Counted from the stretch's first letter, positions 26,385-36,075 are shown. The stretch is 64,000 nucleotides of DNA from an uncultured Eubacterium sp. (GCA_910584245.1 CAJTZF010000001.1:34555-98554), one strand, 5' to 3'. Translations and numbers: made by a program. Notes: generated by a model from the sequence alone, not told the origin.

Positions 26385-29300
26385 TTAATTTGATCCGCTA
26401 ATCCCCACTATATTTTCCGTCAGCTTTTGTACTGTTATAGATGGATTTCTAAGTACTTTTTGAATCAGGCTGAGGAATTCCTCGATAAAGGTTTCCATTG
26501 TAGTTCTTGCAAATTTGGCAGTACTGTAGGTTAGATCAAAAATCAACTGGCTGTCTCTCTCATAAAACTCTAACAGTATGTCCTGATTTGAGGCTTTATA
26601 TGGATAATCACATAATTTTAGCTTAAATTCCTTTGTAAATTCCATATCTTCAAATAGAAGCTTGTGCATTTGAAAGGATATGTTCACCTCGAGCAAATAT
26701 CCATATTTTTTCTGCACCACTTCTACCAATTTATCATATGGATACTTTTGATGTTCGTAAGCAGCAATAATCTTTTCTTTTACCGCCAACATAAGCTCAT
26801 GAAAAGACAAACTTTTGTCAACAAAGGTCCGGAGAGGCAGTACATTTACAAACATACCTACCGTATTGTCAAAGTGCATATAATGGCGTCCTGTTGTAGT
26901 AACTCCTGTCACAACATCCTGGCTGTTTATATGCTTTGATAACAATACTTGAAAAACAGCCATAAGATACCAGTAACTCATAGCATTGTAGTTCTTTGCA
27001 TATTCTTTTATTTGACAGGAAATATCTTTTGGTAACTGAAAATGTATACGGTCCCCTTCCGATGGGTTCTTCCCTGTTCCATCATACATGGACTCCAGCC
27101 TTTGGCTGGACAGTCTGTCAGCAAACACCTGTAGCCAGTAATTTTCTTCTCTTTGATATCCCCCGGCTTGGAATTCCCTCTGTTGCAATAAGGCAAATTC
27201 TTTATATTGGGCATATTCCTCCGATAGTTTCTCTCCCTGATAAAGTGCCGTTAATTCTCTCACAATAATTCCCATAGTGATTTCATCGGAAATAATATGA
27301 TGCAAACTAAACAGAAAAAAAGACTTGTCTTCTACGGTCGTAACGACCATAGCCCGCAACAGAGGTGGCTTTCCTAAATGAAAAGGTTCTGTCAGCAATG
27401 ACAGGTAAGGGTTCAAATCAGAAACTCCGTCTACAAATTGTACGGAAAAATCTATTTTATCATGGATCTTCTGTACCACCTTTCCCTTCCTTAAATGAAA
27501 AGAGGTTCGCAAGGACTCATGCCGCCGGATCAGGTTTTTAAATGCATCCTCTAACCTTTCTTTCCTCAATTTCCCTTTTGTTACCTCCATAACATAGCAT
27601 ATATTCCATCCGGAGACTGCATATTCCCTCTGACTTAATAAAAACAGTCTTTTCTGAGGAGATGAGACAGGATAATATTCCTCCGGACCACTCTCGGTCT
27701 TCTGAAAGATTGTTTTTTCCGATGATAAAATATATTTCTCTTGAAGGGTATGAAGAAATTGGTAAATTTCAGGATTATTCAAAAGGTCCGACACTACAGC
27801 ATGAATTCCCAAGGCGTCATTTATATGGCTGATAACTTTCAACGCTATTAGAGAATCACCTCCCGTCTCATAGAAATTATCCGCCAGGCTTATCTTTTCA
27901 TATCCCAAATAACTGCACAAAATATAGATAATTTTTCTGTCTGTCTCATTGAGGCTGTCAGCTTCTTCTCCTGTAATTTGTATCTGCCTGACCTCCTGTT
28001 TCTTTTCGTCACCGCCCCTTTGTTCTTCATATCTGTTATTCTCTTCTAGTATCTCTAAAGAAAAACGAAAGGGAAGAATTTCTTTCATCTGAAACAACTT
28101 GGAGCCATAATTAAGTTTCCCTGCCAGCATATAACCGCCTGGCTGTGCTAATGCATCCTCTAACGCCCTAAGAATGCTTCTTGTATCCATTGACTGAAAC
28201 AAATGCATTTCCTGATTAAATTCCGTATCATACTGTCTGATTGTCTTTTCATATGGCGCTAAACTTAATACCAAAATATTTTTATTTCTATTCTGTCCAT
28301 AATCTGCAAGAGTGTCCAAAAACGCATTTGCAGCAATATATCCTGACGAATTTACTCCCCCTGTAACGGAGATAGGTGAAGAAAGTACCATGAAGAAATC
28401 ATAAGTGAAGCGATTCGCTGCTTCTAGCATATTGCAGGTTCCGGTTATCTTTGAAGCAATACTGTTATGCAGCATAATATCGTTTCCCATACTGATTGAT
28501 ATCCCATTCTTTCCTACGCCGACACCTGTACACTGAAAAATACCATTTATTTTCCCGAACTTACTTACACAATCCTTTATTATTTCATCTACACGTCCGA
28601 GATGTGTAATATCGCCAGAATAGAGATGTATTCTACTCCCTAGTTTTTCTATTTCAAAGAGCCTTCGGATAACTTGGATATCTTTACTGTCATATTGCTC
28701 AGAATCCTGTAAAATACGTTCCCAATTACTCCGTTCCGGCAATGTCCTCCGGCTGATGATTGCAATGTGTTTTGCACCCCAATAAGAAATGGCATTGGCA
28801 ATATTAATGCCAATATTACCAAGCCCGCCCGCTAAGAGATAGACTCCCTCCGCCTTAAATTCATACGGTCTGCCGTTATGTCCATGTCTTCTGTCAATAA
28901 ATTGTATATACCGCTTCCCCTTACGATACACCGCCAAATAATCTTCGGAAACAGTACGCAGTTCCTTCCATATCGCATGAAAATCTTCATCTGTATCAAT
29001 ACACTTACAGGTAATAGTGTGATACCCTCCCTGTATTGCTTTCCCAAAACCAATAAACGCAGCATTACCACCCTCATAATTCTGTGCTCTGCCATCCACG
29101 GTAAAGGTATTTGATGTGACTATATTTAGCATACATTTTCCTATCTGCTGCCTTCCTAATACCTTGACAAAATTATATAGATACCGAAGTCCATCCGTTA
29201 AAACCTGGGAATTTTCTGTCAGCGTACTATTTTTGTTCCAATAACAGGCATCAAAAAGGAACGATACCGAATCGCCCACTGTGATATTATGGAACAGTTG

Positions 29301-31286
29301 CTCAAAATCCTTTTCTGATTGACCACACGAAAAGGAAGATTCATGATATATTTTGAAAGAATCGGATAAATTTACCTCAATTACAAATACTCCTTTCTTT
29401 TTTAGGAATTCCGCCAACTGTTTTCCTATATCGCTTCCGTGCAGCAACATTACTACAGTTGTAACCTTTGTTTTCAAAGGCTCTTTCACTGATGATTCCT
29501 TAAACATAAGAGTATAATATGGCCTTGCTGCTTTATTTTCTTTACTTTTTCCTGCATCTACCCAACATCTGTTTCTAGCAAAAGAGTATGGAAATAAACT
29601 AATCTTTTTGGCCTCAATGTTCCTGTAAACCATCTTCCAGGGCACCGCCCTTCCAGCTACATAAAGACAGGCTATTCTTTCCCATAATAATTCTTCTTTA
29701 TCCGTGATAATTTCCTGCCATGAAAGTTCCACATCTTCCTGGTCTGTAACATACCCATAATATATGCCCTTCTCTTTTTCTAAAGAATTTCCCCTTTCAA
29801 AACAGCAAATTAATTTATTTATTAGATCCTCTTTATTTTTAAAAATAATTGCCAGTCTATAATTATAATGCTCTCTGCAGGCATTTGCTGTATAGCATAT
29901 ATCAGTGAGCGACCTGTTTTCGTAATTTAGATTTATATAATTTAAAATATGCCTGTCTAAGACTGCCCTGTCCTTCGCTGAAATAGTTAAAAGACAGACC
30001 GATAACGGCTCCTCTTTATGTTCAGGCTCAGGAGCTCTTTCCAGCACAACGTGGGTGTTAGTCCCGGTAAAGCCAAATGAACTGACCCCACAGCGATAAA
30101 CAGAGTTCTCCTGCTCCCATTGTGTATTATGTAGATTGACATATACAGGCGTCATTGGAAACAAAATATTCTTATTGGGATATGAAAAATGTAATGTTGG
30201 CGGTATTATTTTATTCTTTAAGACCAGAACTGCCTTCACCAATCCTAAAAGCCCTGCGGCTGCCTCCATATGTCCATAATTAGATTTTACAGATCCTATT
30301 CCACAAAATTGACGGCACATGGTATGCTCTTCAAAAGCTTTTGTGATTCCTTCTACTTCCACCACATCACCCAGCTCCGTGCCAGTTCCATGTGCTTCTA
30401 TATAAGTTATTGTCTCTGGATCTATACCTGCATTTTTCCATGCACTTCGTATTACCTGAGTCTGTGCTTCCCTGTTTGGAGCCGAGAGGCTTATCGTTGC
30501 CCCATCCTGATTGCAGGCGCTGCCTTTAATCACTGCATGTATATAGTCTTTGTCTCTTTTGGCCTGCTCAAATTTCTTTAAAAGTATCGTGATAACTCCC
30601 TCTCCACCCCCACAGCCAGCAGCCTTACTGTCAAATGGCCTGGTTATCCCATCGTCAGATTCTACACCAATTTTCGTATATTTTAAAGGCAGAAGACTAA
30701 GTCTGATCCCCCCTGCAATTGCCATATTTGCTTCACCGTCACTCAATGCCTGACATGCCTGGTGTACTGCTACCAGCGATGAAGAACAAACGGTATTTAT
30801 CTTTACACTGATCCCACTCCAATGAAAATAATCCGAAATACTTTCTGCATCTACCGGACGGTACAGAGGATATTGATGGGAAAGCATACCAAAGCCTTTA
30901 TACTCCTCACTATTTGAACACCCTAAATAAATTGCCGTATCTGTATTTGAAATGTCGGCTTTAGTATATCCGGCATCTTCTATAGCTTTCCATGTTGTCT
31001 GAAACAAAAGTCTTTGCGCAGGCTCCAGCAGAACTGCCTCATCATAATTCATACCAAAAAACTGATAATCAAAGAAATCCACATGTTCTAAATAAGCCCC
31101 CATAGGAATATCATATTCACTGCAATCCTGTTCATATGCCTGATAATATTGTTCCACATCAAATTGTCTGTGAACTGGCATTTCTCTGAGACAATCTACA
31201 CCAGACCTCAATATCTCCCAAAATTCTTCCAAATTTTCTGCATAAGGCAACGTAAGCCCAATTCCTATAATTGCGATATCCTTCAT
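26385..31286 (-). CDS. hybrid PKS-NRPS protein: KS-KR-ACP-C
   Basis: 1633 residues. Domains in order: ketosynthase (Cys167 in NTVCSSS, His299 in EAHGTGT, His339 in SNYGHMEAAAG, triad complete); no acyltransferase; a ketoreductase from about residue 790 (LLAGGLGNIGINIA, later SSGYIAAN with the catalytic Tyr); a carrier domain (GGDSLIALKV, about 1135); a complete condensation domain from about 1195, with HHIISDE in place of HHxxxDG. It lacks an AT, fitting the trans-AT at 24161. The C domain ends the protein, so the next module partner is the A-PCP protein at 20129-22912. ATG behind GGAAGG. The DE change at the second half of the HHxxxDG motif is unusual but keeps both histidines. Confidence 0.93.
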   Translation of the reverse strand: MKDIAIIGIGLTLPYAENLEEFWEILRSGVDCLREMPVHRQFDVEQYYQAYEQDCSEYDIPMGAYLEHVDFFDYQFFGMNYDEAVLLEPAQRLLFQTTWKAIEDAGYTKADISNTDTAIYLGCSNSEEYKGFGMLSHQYPLYRPVDAESISDYFHWSGISVKINTVCSSSLVAVHQACQALSDGEANMAIAGGIRLSLLPLKYTKIGVESDDGITRPFDSKAAGCGGGEGVITILLKKFEQAKRDKDYIHAVIKGSACNQDGATISLSAPNREAQTQVIRSAWKNAGIDPETITYIEAHGTGTELGDVVEVEGITKAFEEHTMCRQFCGIGSVKSNYGHMEAAAGLLGLVKAVLVLKNKIIPPTLHFSYPNKNILFPMTPVYVNLHNTQWEQENSVYRCGVSSFGFTGTNTHVVLERAPEPEHKEEPLSVCLLTISAKDRAVLDRHILNYINLNYENRSLTDICYTANACREHYNYRLAIIFKNKEDLINKLICCFERGNSLEKEKGIYYGYVTDQEDVELSWQEIITDKEELLWERIACLYVAGRAVPWKMVYRNIEAKKISLFPYSFARNRCWVDAGKSKENKAARPYYTLMFKESSVKEPLKTKVTTVVMLLHGSDIGKQLAEFLKKKGVFVIEVNLSDSFKIYHESSFSCGQSEKDFEQLFHNITVGDSVSFLFDACYWNKNSTLTENSQVLTDGLRYLYNFVKVLGRQQIGKCMLNIVTSNTFTVDGRAQNYEGGNAAFIGFGKAIQGGYHTITCKCIDTDEDFHAIWKELRTVSEDYLAVYRKGKRYIQFIDRRHGHNGRPYEFKAEGVYLLAGGLGNIGINIANAISYWGAKHIAIISRRTLPERSNWERILQDSEQYDSKDIQVIRRLFEIEKLGSRIHLYSGDITHLGRVDEIIKDCVSKFGKINGIFQCTGVGVGKNGISISMGNDIMLHNSIASKITGTCNMLEAANRFTYDFFMVLSSPISVTGGVNSSGYIAANAFLDTLADYGQNRNKNILVLSLAPYEKTIRQYDTEFNQEMHLFQSMDTRSILRALEDALAQPGGYMLAGKLNYGSKLFQMKEILPFRFSLEILEENNRYEEQRGGDEKKQEVRQIQITGEEADSLNETDRKIIYILCSYLGYEKISLADNFYETGGDSLIALKVISHINDALGIHAVVSDLLNNPEIYQFLHTLQEKYILSSEKTIFQKTESGPEEYYPVSSPQKRLFLLSQREYAVSGWNICYVMEVTKGKLRKERLEDAFKNLIRRHESLRTSFHLRKGKVVQKIHDKIDFSVQFVDGVSDLNPYLSLLTEPFHLGKPPLLRAMVVTTVEDKSFFLFSLHHIISDEITMGIIVRELTALYQGEKLSEEYAQYKEFALLQQREFQAGGYQREENYWLQVFADRLSSQRLESMYDGTGKNPSEGDRIHFQLPKDISCQIKEYAKNYNAMSYWYLMAVFQVLLSKHINSQDVVTGVTTTGRHYMHFDNTVGMFVNVLPLRTFVDKSLSFHELMLAVKEKIIAAYEHQKYPYDKLVEVVQKKYGYLLEVNISFQMHKLLFEDMEFTKEFKLKLCDYPYKASNQDILLEFYERDSQLIFDLTYSTAKFARTTMETFIEEFLSLIQKVLRNPSITVQKLTENIVGISGSN

Positions 31287-31322
31287 ATAATCAACCTTCC
31301 TGTCCTGTACGACTATCCAGCC

Positions 31323-32237
31323 CTACATGTCATCAATAAACGCAACCAGGCTCTTCTCCGTTTGTATAAGCCCTGGTGCCAGCTTGTCAATTCGTTTTTT
31401 ACACATATTTTCTTTTAAAATAAGATTTTTTGCAATCATATTTCTAAGTTTTTTCCATAATGGCAAGCTTTTCTGCAGCGCCTCCGCGATCAAGTCCAGA
31501 TTTTTATGTTCCGAATGCTCTTGAAGCAACCTGATATAATCTAATGCCTTAACCCTGCACCAGATAAAATCTGTAAAGAAAAAAATAAAATCCGATGCAT
31601 CTACCAGTTTTGTTTCATAATCAAAATAAACCATATTCTGTATATCTTGAATAAAGAATTGTATTTTTTCCTCCCTTTCCTCGGGAGTCTCTTTTAAAAA
31701 GTCTTTTAACTGCTCCAGTTTCACTTTATCACCGTATTGAAAATTTGTTTCCTTTTTGGTAAGATAATATGAAAACTTATAGCTACTTCTTAATAATTCC
31801 AGATCTAACTTTAGCATTTCTGGTTTAAGGTAAACATCATATACATCAAGTGTTTTATTTACTTCATCATAAGAATCAAATAAAATATTATGGTCTCTGT
31901 GCATAACTTTATAGTATTTATTCCATGGCAAATAAAATGCATCCAAATCAATGCCTAATATCCCAGACATTTTTTGTCTTCCCATAATATATTCCTCTAG
32001 ATTTTCCTGCTTTATAAACTCGATATTATATTGCAGGTCCGTGTAATTATAAATGATATCCTGGACAGGTACAAGCGTAGCTGCCACAATATTATTAAGT
32101 ATATTTTCTCTTTTTAAATAATGAAATCCAAAACCGTAAATAAACATCTTGCGATAATCTTCCCCATGGCTTTCAAACATCATAGACAGAGTGCAATCAA
32201 TGCAATCATAGTATTCTTTCTTTTTATACGGTATCAC
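31323..32237 (-). CDS. BtrH-like protein
   Basis: 304 residues from a GTG at 32237, chosen because GAGGGG lies 8 bp upstream (a GTG 9 bp further up is alternative). Candidate catalytic residues are the cysteine in YDCIDCTLS, the histidine in HRDHNILFD and the aspartate in LDVYDVY, the Cys-His-Asp order of C39-like BtrH proteins. The C-terminal half is helical and charged. It overlaps the preceding ACP gene, which suggests it uses that carrier. No sequence identity to a named protein can be claimed. Confidence 0.62.
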   Translation of the reverse strand: MIPYKKKEYYDCIDCTLSMMFESHGEDYRKMFIYGFGFHYLKRENILNNIVAATLVPVQDIIYNYTDLQYNIEFIKQENLEEYIMGRQKMSGILGIDLDAFYLPWNKYYKVMHRDHNILFDSYDEVNKTLDVYDVYLKPEMLKLDLELLRSSYKFSYYLTKKETNFQYGDKVKLEQLKDFLKETPEEREEKIQFFIQDIQNMVYFDYETKLVDASDFIFFFTDFIWCRVKALDYIRLLQEHSEHKNLDLIAEALQKSLPLWKKLRNMIAKNLILKENMCKKRIDKLAPGLIQTEKSLVAFIDDM

Positions 32238-32781
32238 TTTCTTCACCCCTCAATTTATTCTGATAAATATACCTGCTTAAATAATTGATATTACCATATT
32301 CTTGATTTATAATTGCTTCTTTTTTTAAGTTGACTCCGTAGGTTCTGTTAATCTCTAATAATATCTGATCAAGCATATTGAAGTCCAGATGAATTCGGTT
32401 AAAATCCCGTACTATTTTTAAATTTTCAATCATATCTCCGGAACAGAAGTCCGAAACTATCTGGTATATCTTTTCCTCGACGGATTTGATTTCTCGTAAT
32501 TTCCCTAACAGCCGGATACCACCTGTTCCTTCTTCTACACATTCTTTTACATATTCATATAGTAAATCGAAAAATGAAAAATAAGTCATTTCATAGAGTT
32601 CATCCTGTATTTCAATACCAAAAGCCAACTCTATATCTACGATAATCTTAATATAATCCACCGAATTAATCGATAGCTTTGATACATCATTATTGTACTT
32701 TAAATATTCTCTTGCAGCAGTTCTCTCATCTTCCTCTACTACATTAACAATTATTTCAATTAATTTTTCTCTAATTTCCAC
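32224..32781 (-). CDS. tandem acyl carrier-like protein (one active-looking, one degenerate)
   Basis: 185 residues from a GTG at 32781 with GAGGAG upstream. Residues 1-85 form an ACP with the serine in KLSINSVDYIKIIVDIE. Residues 95-180 repeat the helical pattern but in the matching place have FNRIHLDFNMLDQILLEINR, with no serine or threonine at the phosphopantetheine site. So one half can carry a thioester and the other cannot by the usual chemistry. It lies between two BtrH-like genes with direct overlaps, fitting a donor carrier for such enzymes. The second half may be a recognition or docking module. Confidence 0.72.
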   Translation of the reverse strand: MEIREKLIEIIVNVVEEDERTAAREYLKYNNDVSKLSINSVDYIKIIVDIELAFGIEIQDELYEMTYFSFFDLLYEYVKECVEEGTGGIRLLGKLREIKSVEEKIYQIVSDFCSGDMIENLKIVRDFNRIHLDFNMLDQILLEINRTYGVNLKKEAIINQEYGNINYLSRYIYQNKLRGEESDTV

Positions 32782-32782
32782 T

Positions 32783-33766
32783 CTATTTCTCCTCATATAA
32801 TAAAAGCTTAGAAAGTACTTTCTTTTCTAATTGCACTGCCTCCCTTAAACAGGCAGATATTTGAAAAATTACACTTTCTTGCTTTTTGGATGAATAATGA
32901 TAAAGTCCATATTGCGTCATTATATGTTTCCATTTCTCTTGAAGCTGTTGATATGCTATGGTAAGTTGGTGGTCTGTGCCAAAAATTCTTTGCAAACGAT
33001 ACAGTTCCACTTTCTTACTATTAAAAACCTCAACAAAACAGTCAAGCAATTCCTTTGAAACATAACTTTTCTCAGAGTAACATAATGATTTATAATTCTG
33101 TATAAACTTTTTTAAATCTTCCATCCCCTTCCATACTATATTTTCCTGTAATCTTAAATTATTAAGATAAATAAAACGAACTTCTGGAAGCGGGCAGCTT
33201 CCAGTTGTTTCACTATAAAAAAATATTGTGTTTTCTCCTTTCTCCTGGTTTAAAACGACCAGATCTGCCCTATGAGCTCTTATTAGCTGCTCATAGGAAA
33301 TAATGAATTTTTTATAAGTTAAGTTGTTAAGCACCTCCAGATCTATTATACTAAATATTTTTTTAGTATCGTCAAAGCCAACAATCAGTAAGGTATGAAG
33401 TATATGCTTCTTTTGATATATATCAATAATATTGGGACAATAAAAACCGTCAACAGCGAGAATTACTGGAATGTTTTGGCATATAGCATTTTTTATGTCT
33501 TCAATGATATTATTGCTATATAATTGACATTCCACTCTGATGGAACCTTCTTCCAGGATTTCATTTACACTTCTTATCTCCTGATATCTAACTCGTAATC
33601 CACTGGCCTGGTTCAACAACTCATAATGAAATATATCATTAATAAGTACGTAGCTGATATCCAACTGAAAATAATTCATAACCGAAAAAAGTGAATTGAA
33701 ATAACAATCCTTATAAAACACCTCATTAAAAGGCTCTATTCCTTGTATCTCACAAACTTTCCCCAT
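32783..33766 (-). CDS. BtrH-like protein
   Basis: 327 residues. The N-terminal domain shows a cysteine in YKDCYFNSLFSVMNYF, a histidine in HILHTLLIVGFDDTKK and an aspartate in FSIIDLEV, the spacing of the C39/BtrH-type fold. The HTLLIVGFDD block closely parallels NIPHCINIIGLEEDG in the protein at 10103-11197. Translation begins behind GGAGGAG; the stop is just before the start of the ACP-like gene. Likely an acyltransferase that takes an acyl group from a carrier and gives it to an amine; this is a family-level inference. Confidence 0.68.
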   Translation of the reverse strand: MGKVCEIQGIEPFNEVFYKDCYFNSLFSVMNYFQLDISYVLINDIFHYELLNQASGLRVRYQEIRSVNEILEEGSIRVECQLYSNNIIEDIKNAICQNIPVILAVDGFYCPNIIDIYQKKHILHTLLIVGFDDTKKIFSIIDLEVLNNLTYKKFIISYEQLIRAHRADLVVLNQEKGENTIFFYSETTGSCPLPEVRFIYLNNLRLQENIVWKGMEDLKKFIQNYKSLCYSEKSYVSKELLDCFVEVFNSKKVELYRLQRIFGTDHQLTIAYQQLQEKWKHIMTQYGLYHYSSKKQESVIFQISACLREAVQLEKKVLSKLLLYEEK

Positions 33767-33802
33767 CTTCTCCTCCTGTTTTCCATATATGAATCATAAA
33801 AT

Positions 33803-34846
33803 TTATCTCAAGTTATTAAACCGGGCCAAAAACTGATTTTTAATTTCTTTTGCCTCTATGATATATGCCTGTTCTACTCTTTTTGCAATTTTAGGCAAAG
33901 TTTGATTATAATAATCCTCATCCTTTTTTAAAATAATGGAAGCTTTACGAAACATATTAGCAATTAATAATGCTACTTTTCGGTTGACAAGAAATTTTTC
34001 TTTTATATCCTGAAAAGAGACTCCCCATAACTGCTCAAGTAAACGAAGCTTGAAAACAAAATTTCCATGAAATCCGATCATCATTAAATTATAAAAATCA
34101 TTCTTTCCATCTGCCAATCTCTCTTTTTCCTCTCTGGGAAGTTCTATCCCCTGATAGATACCGTCTACCTCTTCCTGAAAAAATTGAAATTCTATTTCCC
34201 AATCCCTCATCGAGTTATCAATATCAGCCAGGCATTCTTCTCTAACTTGTTCTTTCTGGTCTTGTGGAAGATGAAAGAACGAAGTTTTTTCAAAATAGTA
34301 TAAAATATCATTATAGCTTCCATACTTGCAATACCCATCCTCAATCATTTTATCCATATCGTGAAAGGTAATTTCCCGCTGGTTCGTCAGAAGACTCAAA
34401 TATACACTCCGGTCATTATCATATCCTACAATAGGATGTCCATGTTTCTCATTGTCGTAAGAATGGAAATGGGCAAGGGAATTATAGAGATTGTCAAATA
34501 AAGCGTATACAAAACGGTCATGGTGAATTGCCTCTTTTATAAAATCTTGATAACTTCCATCTTCTTCCCTGTAAATTTTTCTCTTTGCCTGAAAAAATCG
34601 TTCTGCATTCCTAAATATAATATCTGAATTATTGTTTCTTTTTATCAGCACCTTATCAAGACACATAGGATCCGCTTCATTTATAAAACAAACAGTGCCT
34701 AAAACGGGAGCAAAACTTCTTATTTTTAGTTGCCGCAAAAGATACCAGATTGTAAATTCCTTACAACTCATTAAGTCAACATAGAATCCGTCTTTTGATA
34801 ATAAATCACCAATTAATTCATATATATCGTATTTAATCTTGAACAT
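33803..34846 (-). CDS. BtrH-like protein, paralogue of the gene at 12292-13329
   Basis: 347 residues. It shares long blocks with the 12292-13329 protein: GDLLSKDGFYVDLMSC, IWYLLRQLKIRSFAPVLGT, HGHPIVGYDNDR, EIEFQFFQEE and a C-terminal VALLIANMFRKASI. A cysteine (LMSCKE) and histidine (KHGHPIVG) fit the catalytic pattern. It is the second gene of the cluster, directly after the U32-type gene (4-bp gap), with a GGGGTG site. The duplication suggests two similar transfers on different carrier/acceptor pairs. Confidence 0.66.
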   Translation of the reverse strand: MFKIKYDIYELIGDLLSKDGFYVDLMSCKEFTIWYLLRQLKIRSFAPVLGTVCFINEADPMCLDKVLIKRNNNSDIIFRNAERFFQAKRKIYREEDGSYQDFIKEAIHHDRFVYALFDNLYNSLAHFHSYDNEKHGHPIVGYDNDRSVYLSLLTNQREITFHDMDKMIEDGYCKYGSYNDILYYFEKTSFFHLPQDQKEQVREECLADIDNSMRDWEIEFQFFQEEVDGIYQGIELPREEKERLADGKNDFYNLMMIGFHGNFVFKLRLLEQLWGVSFQDIKEKFLVNRKVALLIANMFRKASIILKKDEDYYNQTLPKIAKRVEQAYIIEAKEIKNQFLARFNNLR

Positions 34847-34849
34847 ACA

Positions 34850-35980
34850 CTATACACCCCTGCATTTACTGGTTTCTACTTCTTTTACCATGTTGTTAAA
34901 TTGGTCATATTGATTATAAAAGTTCTCAGCCAACTGAAATACTTTATCAATATCCTGGTAATCCATATGCTCCTTTGCAAATTTTTCACAATAATTACAT
35001 TCCAGACAATTATTTTTACAAAAACCATTGATTTTTACAAATGGCTCAATAAAATTATCTAACTTCTTATTATCTACATAAATCTGAAATGAATTTGTTG
35101 GGGAGAACATATCTAATAATTCCATTAAGTTTCCATCAAAGTCCTCCTCCATATAACAGGTTACGGCACGAACCGGATCCCCATCTTTAACCGCCTGTCT
35201 TCCCTGCAACTTAAAATAATGAATACCAATATCCGTATAATGCACCAAATCCTCTGGTCGAATAAATGCCAGCTTCAAAATCTTTTCCGGACTTTCACAA
35301 CGTTTCATGATACAACGATGTGAATAATAAGTAGCACTGGATTTATCCGATTCTACTCCTGAATCATGAGAGGTTTGATTATGATGAAACATCTCATAAA
35401 TACAGTTTTTATAACAGATCACATTAGTTATGATTTCCACTTTATCCCCGAATGCGTTCCGGATGTTTCTTAAAGCCTCAAAATCACGGTTAATACTTTC
35501 ATCAATTACAATTTTATTTACTCCCAATTTTTTATATGACATCGCCTTATCCGCATTAACCACCTGACAGACTGTAGAGGACTTTATTTCAAAATCGTAT
35601 TGATGCATACGGATGATCTCCATTAAAGGCGGCAAAGCTACTGTTAGAGAACGCACCCCCACCCTGTGCAGTTCATCCAGAAACCGGATGATTTTTAATA
35701 TTCCTTCTCTGGTAAATTCCATATTTCCCATACAAGTTGAATTTAAAGTATAATTAAATCCAATCCCTCTTTCCCTAGAATACGCAATGTATTTTTCCAA
35801 GGCTTCTAAGTCAACTTGAGGAAGCAAATCATATGCCCTGCCTGATCCAATATAATTATCTATTGTAACTTGCCCATATGTCTCAATCACCTTGGATTCT
35901 GTATATTTTTCATTTAATTCTTCATATTTATCAATAGTTTCACTCCTAAAATCCGCTGGTACATTAAAGTATTTTATCAT
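34850..35980 (-). CDS. U32 family (UbiU/UbiV/RlhA-like) Fe-S protein
   Basis: 376 residues. It has a TIM-barrel layout with FNVPADF, GSGRAYDLLPQ, and cysteines TVCQ, NVICYKNCIYEMF, RCIMKRCE, and a C-terminal NNCLECNYC cluster motif. Members of the U32 family ligate a [4Fe-4S] cluster; UbiU/UbiV and RlhA perform oxygen-independent hydroxylation, while others were named peptidases. The ATG at 35980 is preceded by AAAGGAA; an ATG 18 bp upstream has no site. It is the first gene of the operon. In an anaerobe it could hydroxylate a cluster intermediate without O2; this is inference. Confidence 0.82.
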   Translation of the reverse strand: MIKYFNVPADFRSETIDKYEELNEKYTESKVIETYGQVTIDNYIGSGRAYDLLPQVDLEALEKYIAYSRERGIGFNYTLNSTCMGNMEFTREGILKIIRFLDELHRVGVRSLTVALPPLMEIIRMHQYDFEIKSSTVCQVVNADKAMSYKKLGVNKIVIDESINRDFEALRNIRNAFGDKVEIITNVICYKNCIYEMFHHNQTSHDSGVESDKSSATYYSHRCIMKRCESPEKILKLAFIRPEDLVHYTDIGIHYFKLQGRQAVKDGDPVRAVTCYMEEDFDGNLMELLDMFSPTNSFQIYVDNKKLDNFIEPFVKINGFCKNNCLECNYCEKFAKEHMDYQDIDKVFQLAENFYNQYDQFNNMVKEVETSKCRGV

Positions 35981-36011
35981 CTCTATTTTCCTTTCCATTT
36001 TTTATTATCAG

Positions 36012-36047
36012 AAAAAGGACTGTTGCAAATACACTTTGCAACAGTCC
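36012..36047 (-). terminator. Rho-independent terminator or attenuator, 31 bp before the cluster operon start codon
   Basis: A perfect 13-bp inverted repeat (ggactgttgcaaa / tttgcaacagtcc) with a 5-nt loop at 36017-36047 is followed, in the minus direction, by five U residues (36016-36012). It ends 32 nt upstream of the start codon at 35980. It fits both the end of the GNAT transcript (gene at 36076-36534) and a controllable stop in the leader of the cluster. The short distance leaves little room for a separate promoter. Confidence 0.85.
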
Positions 36048-36075
36048 CTGCGGTAAATAACAATCCACACATTTC

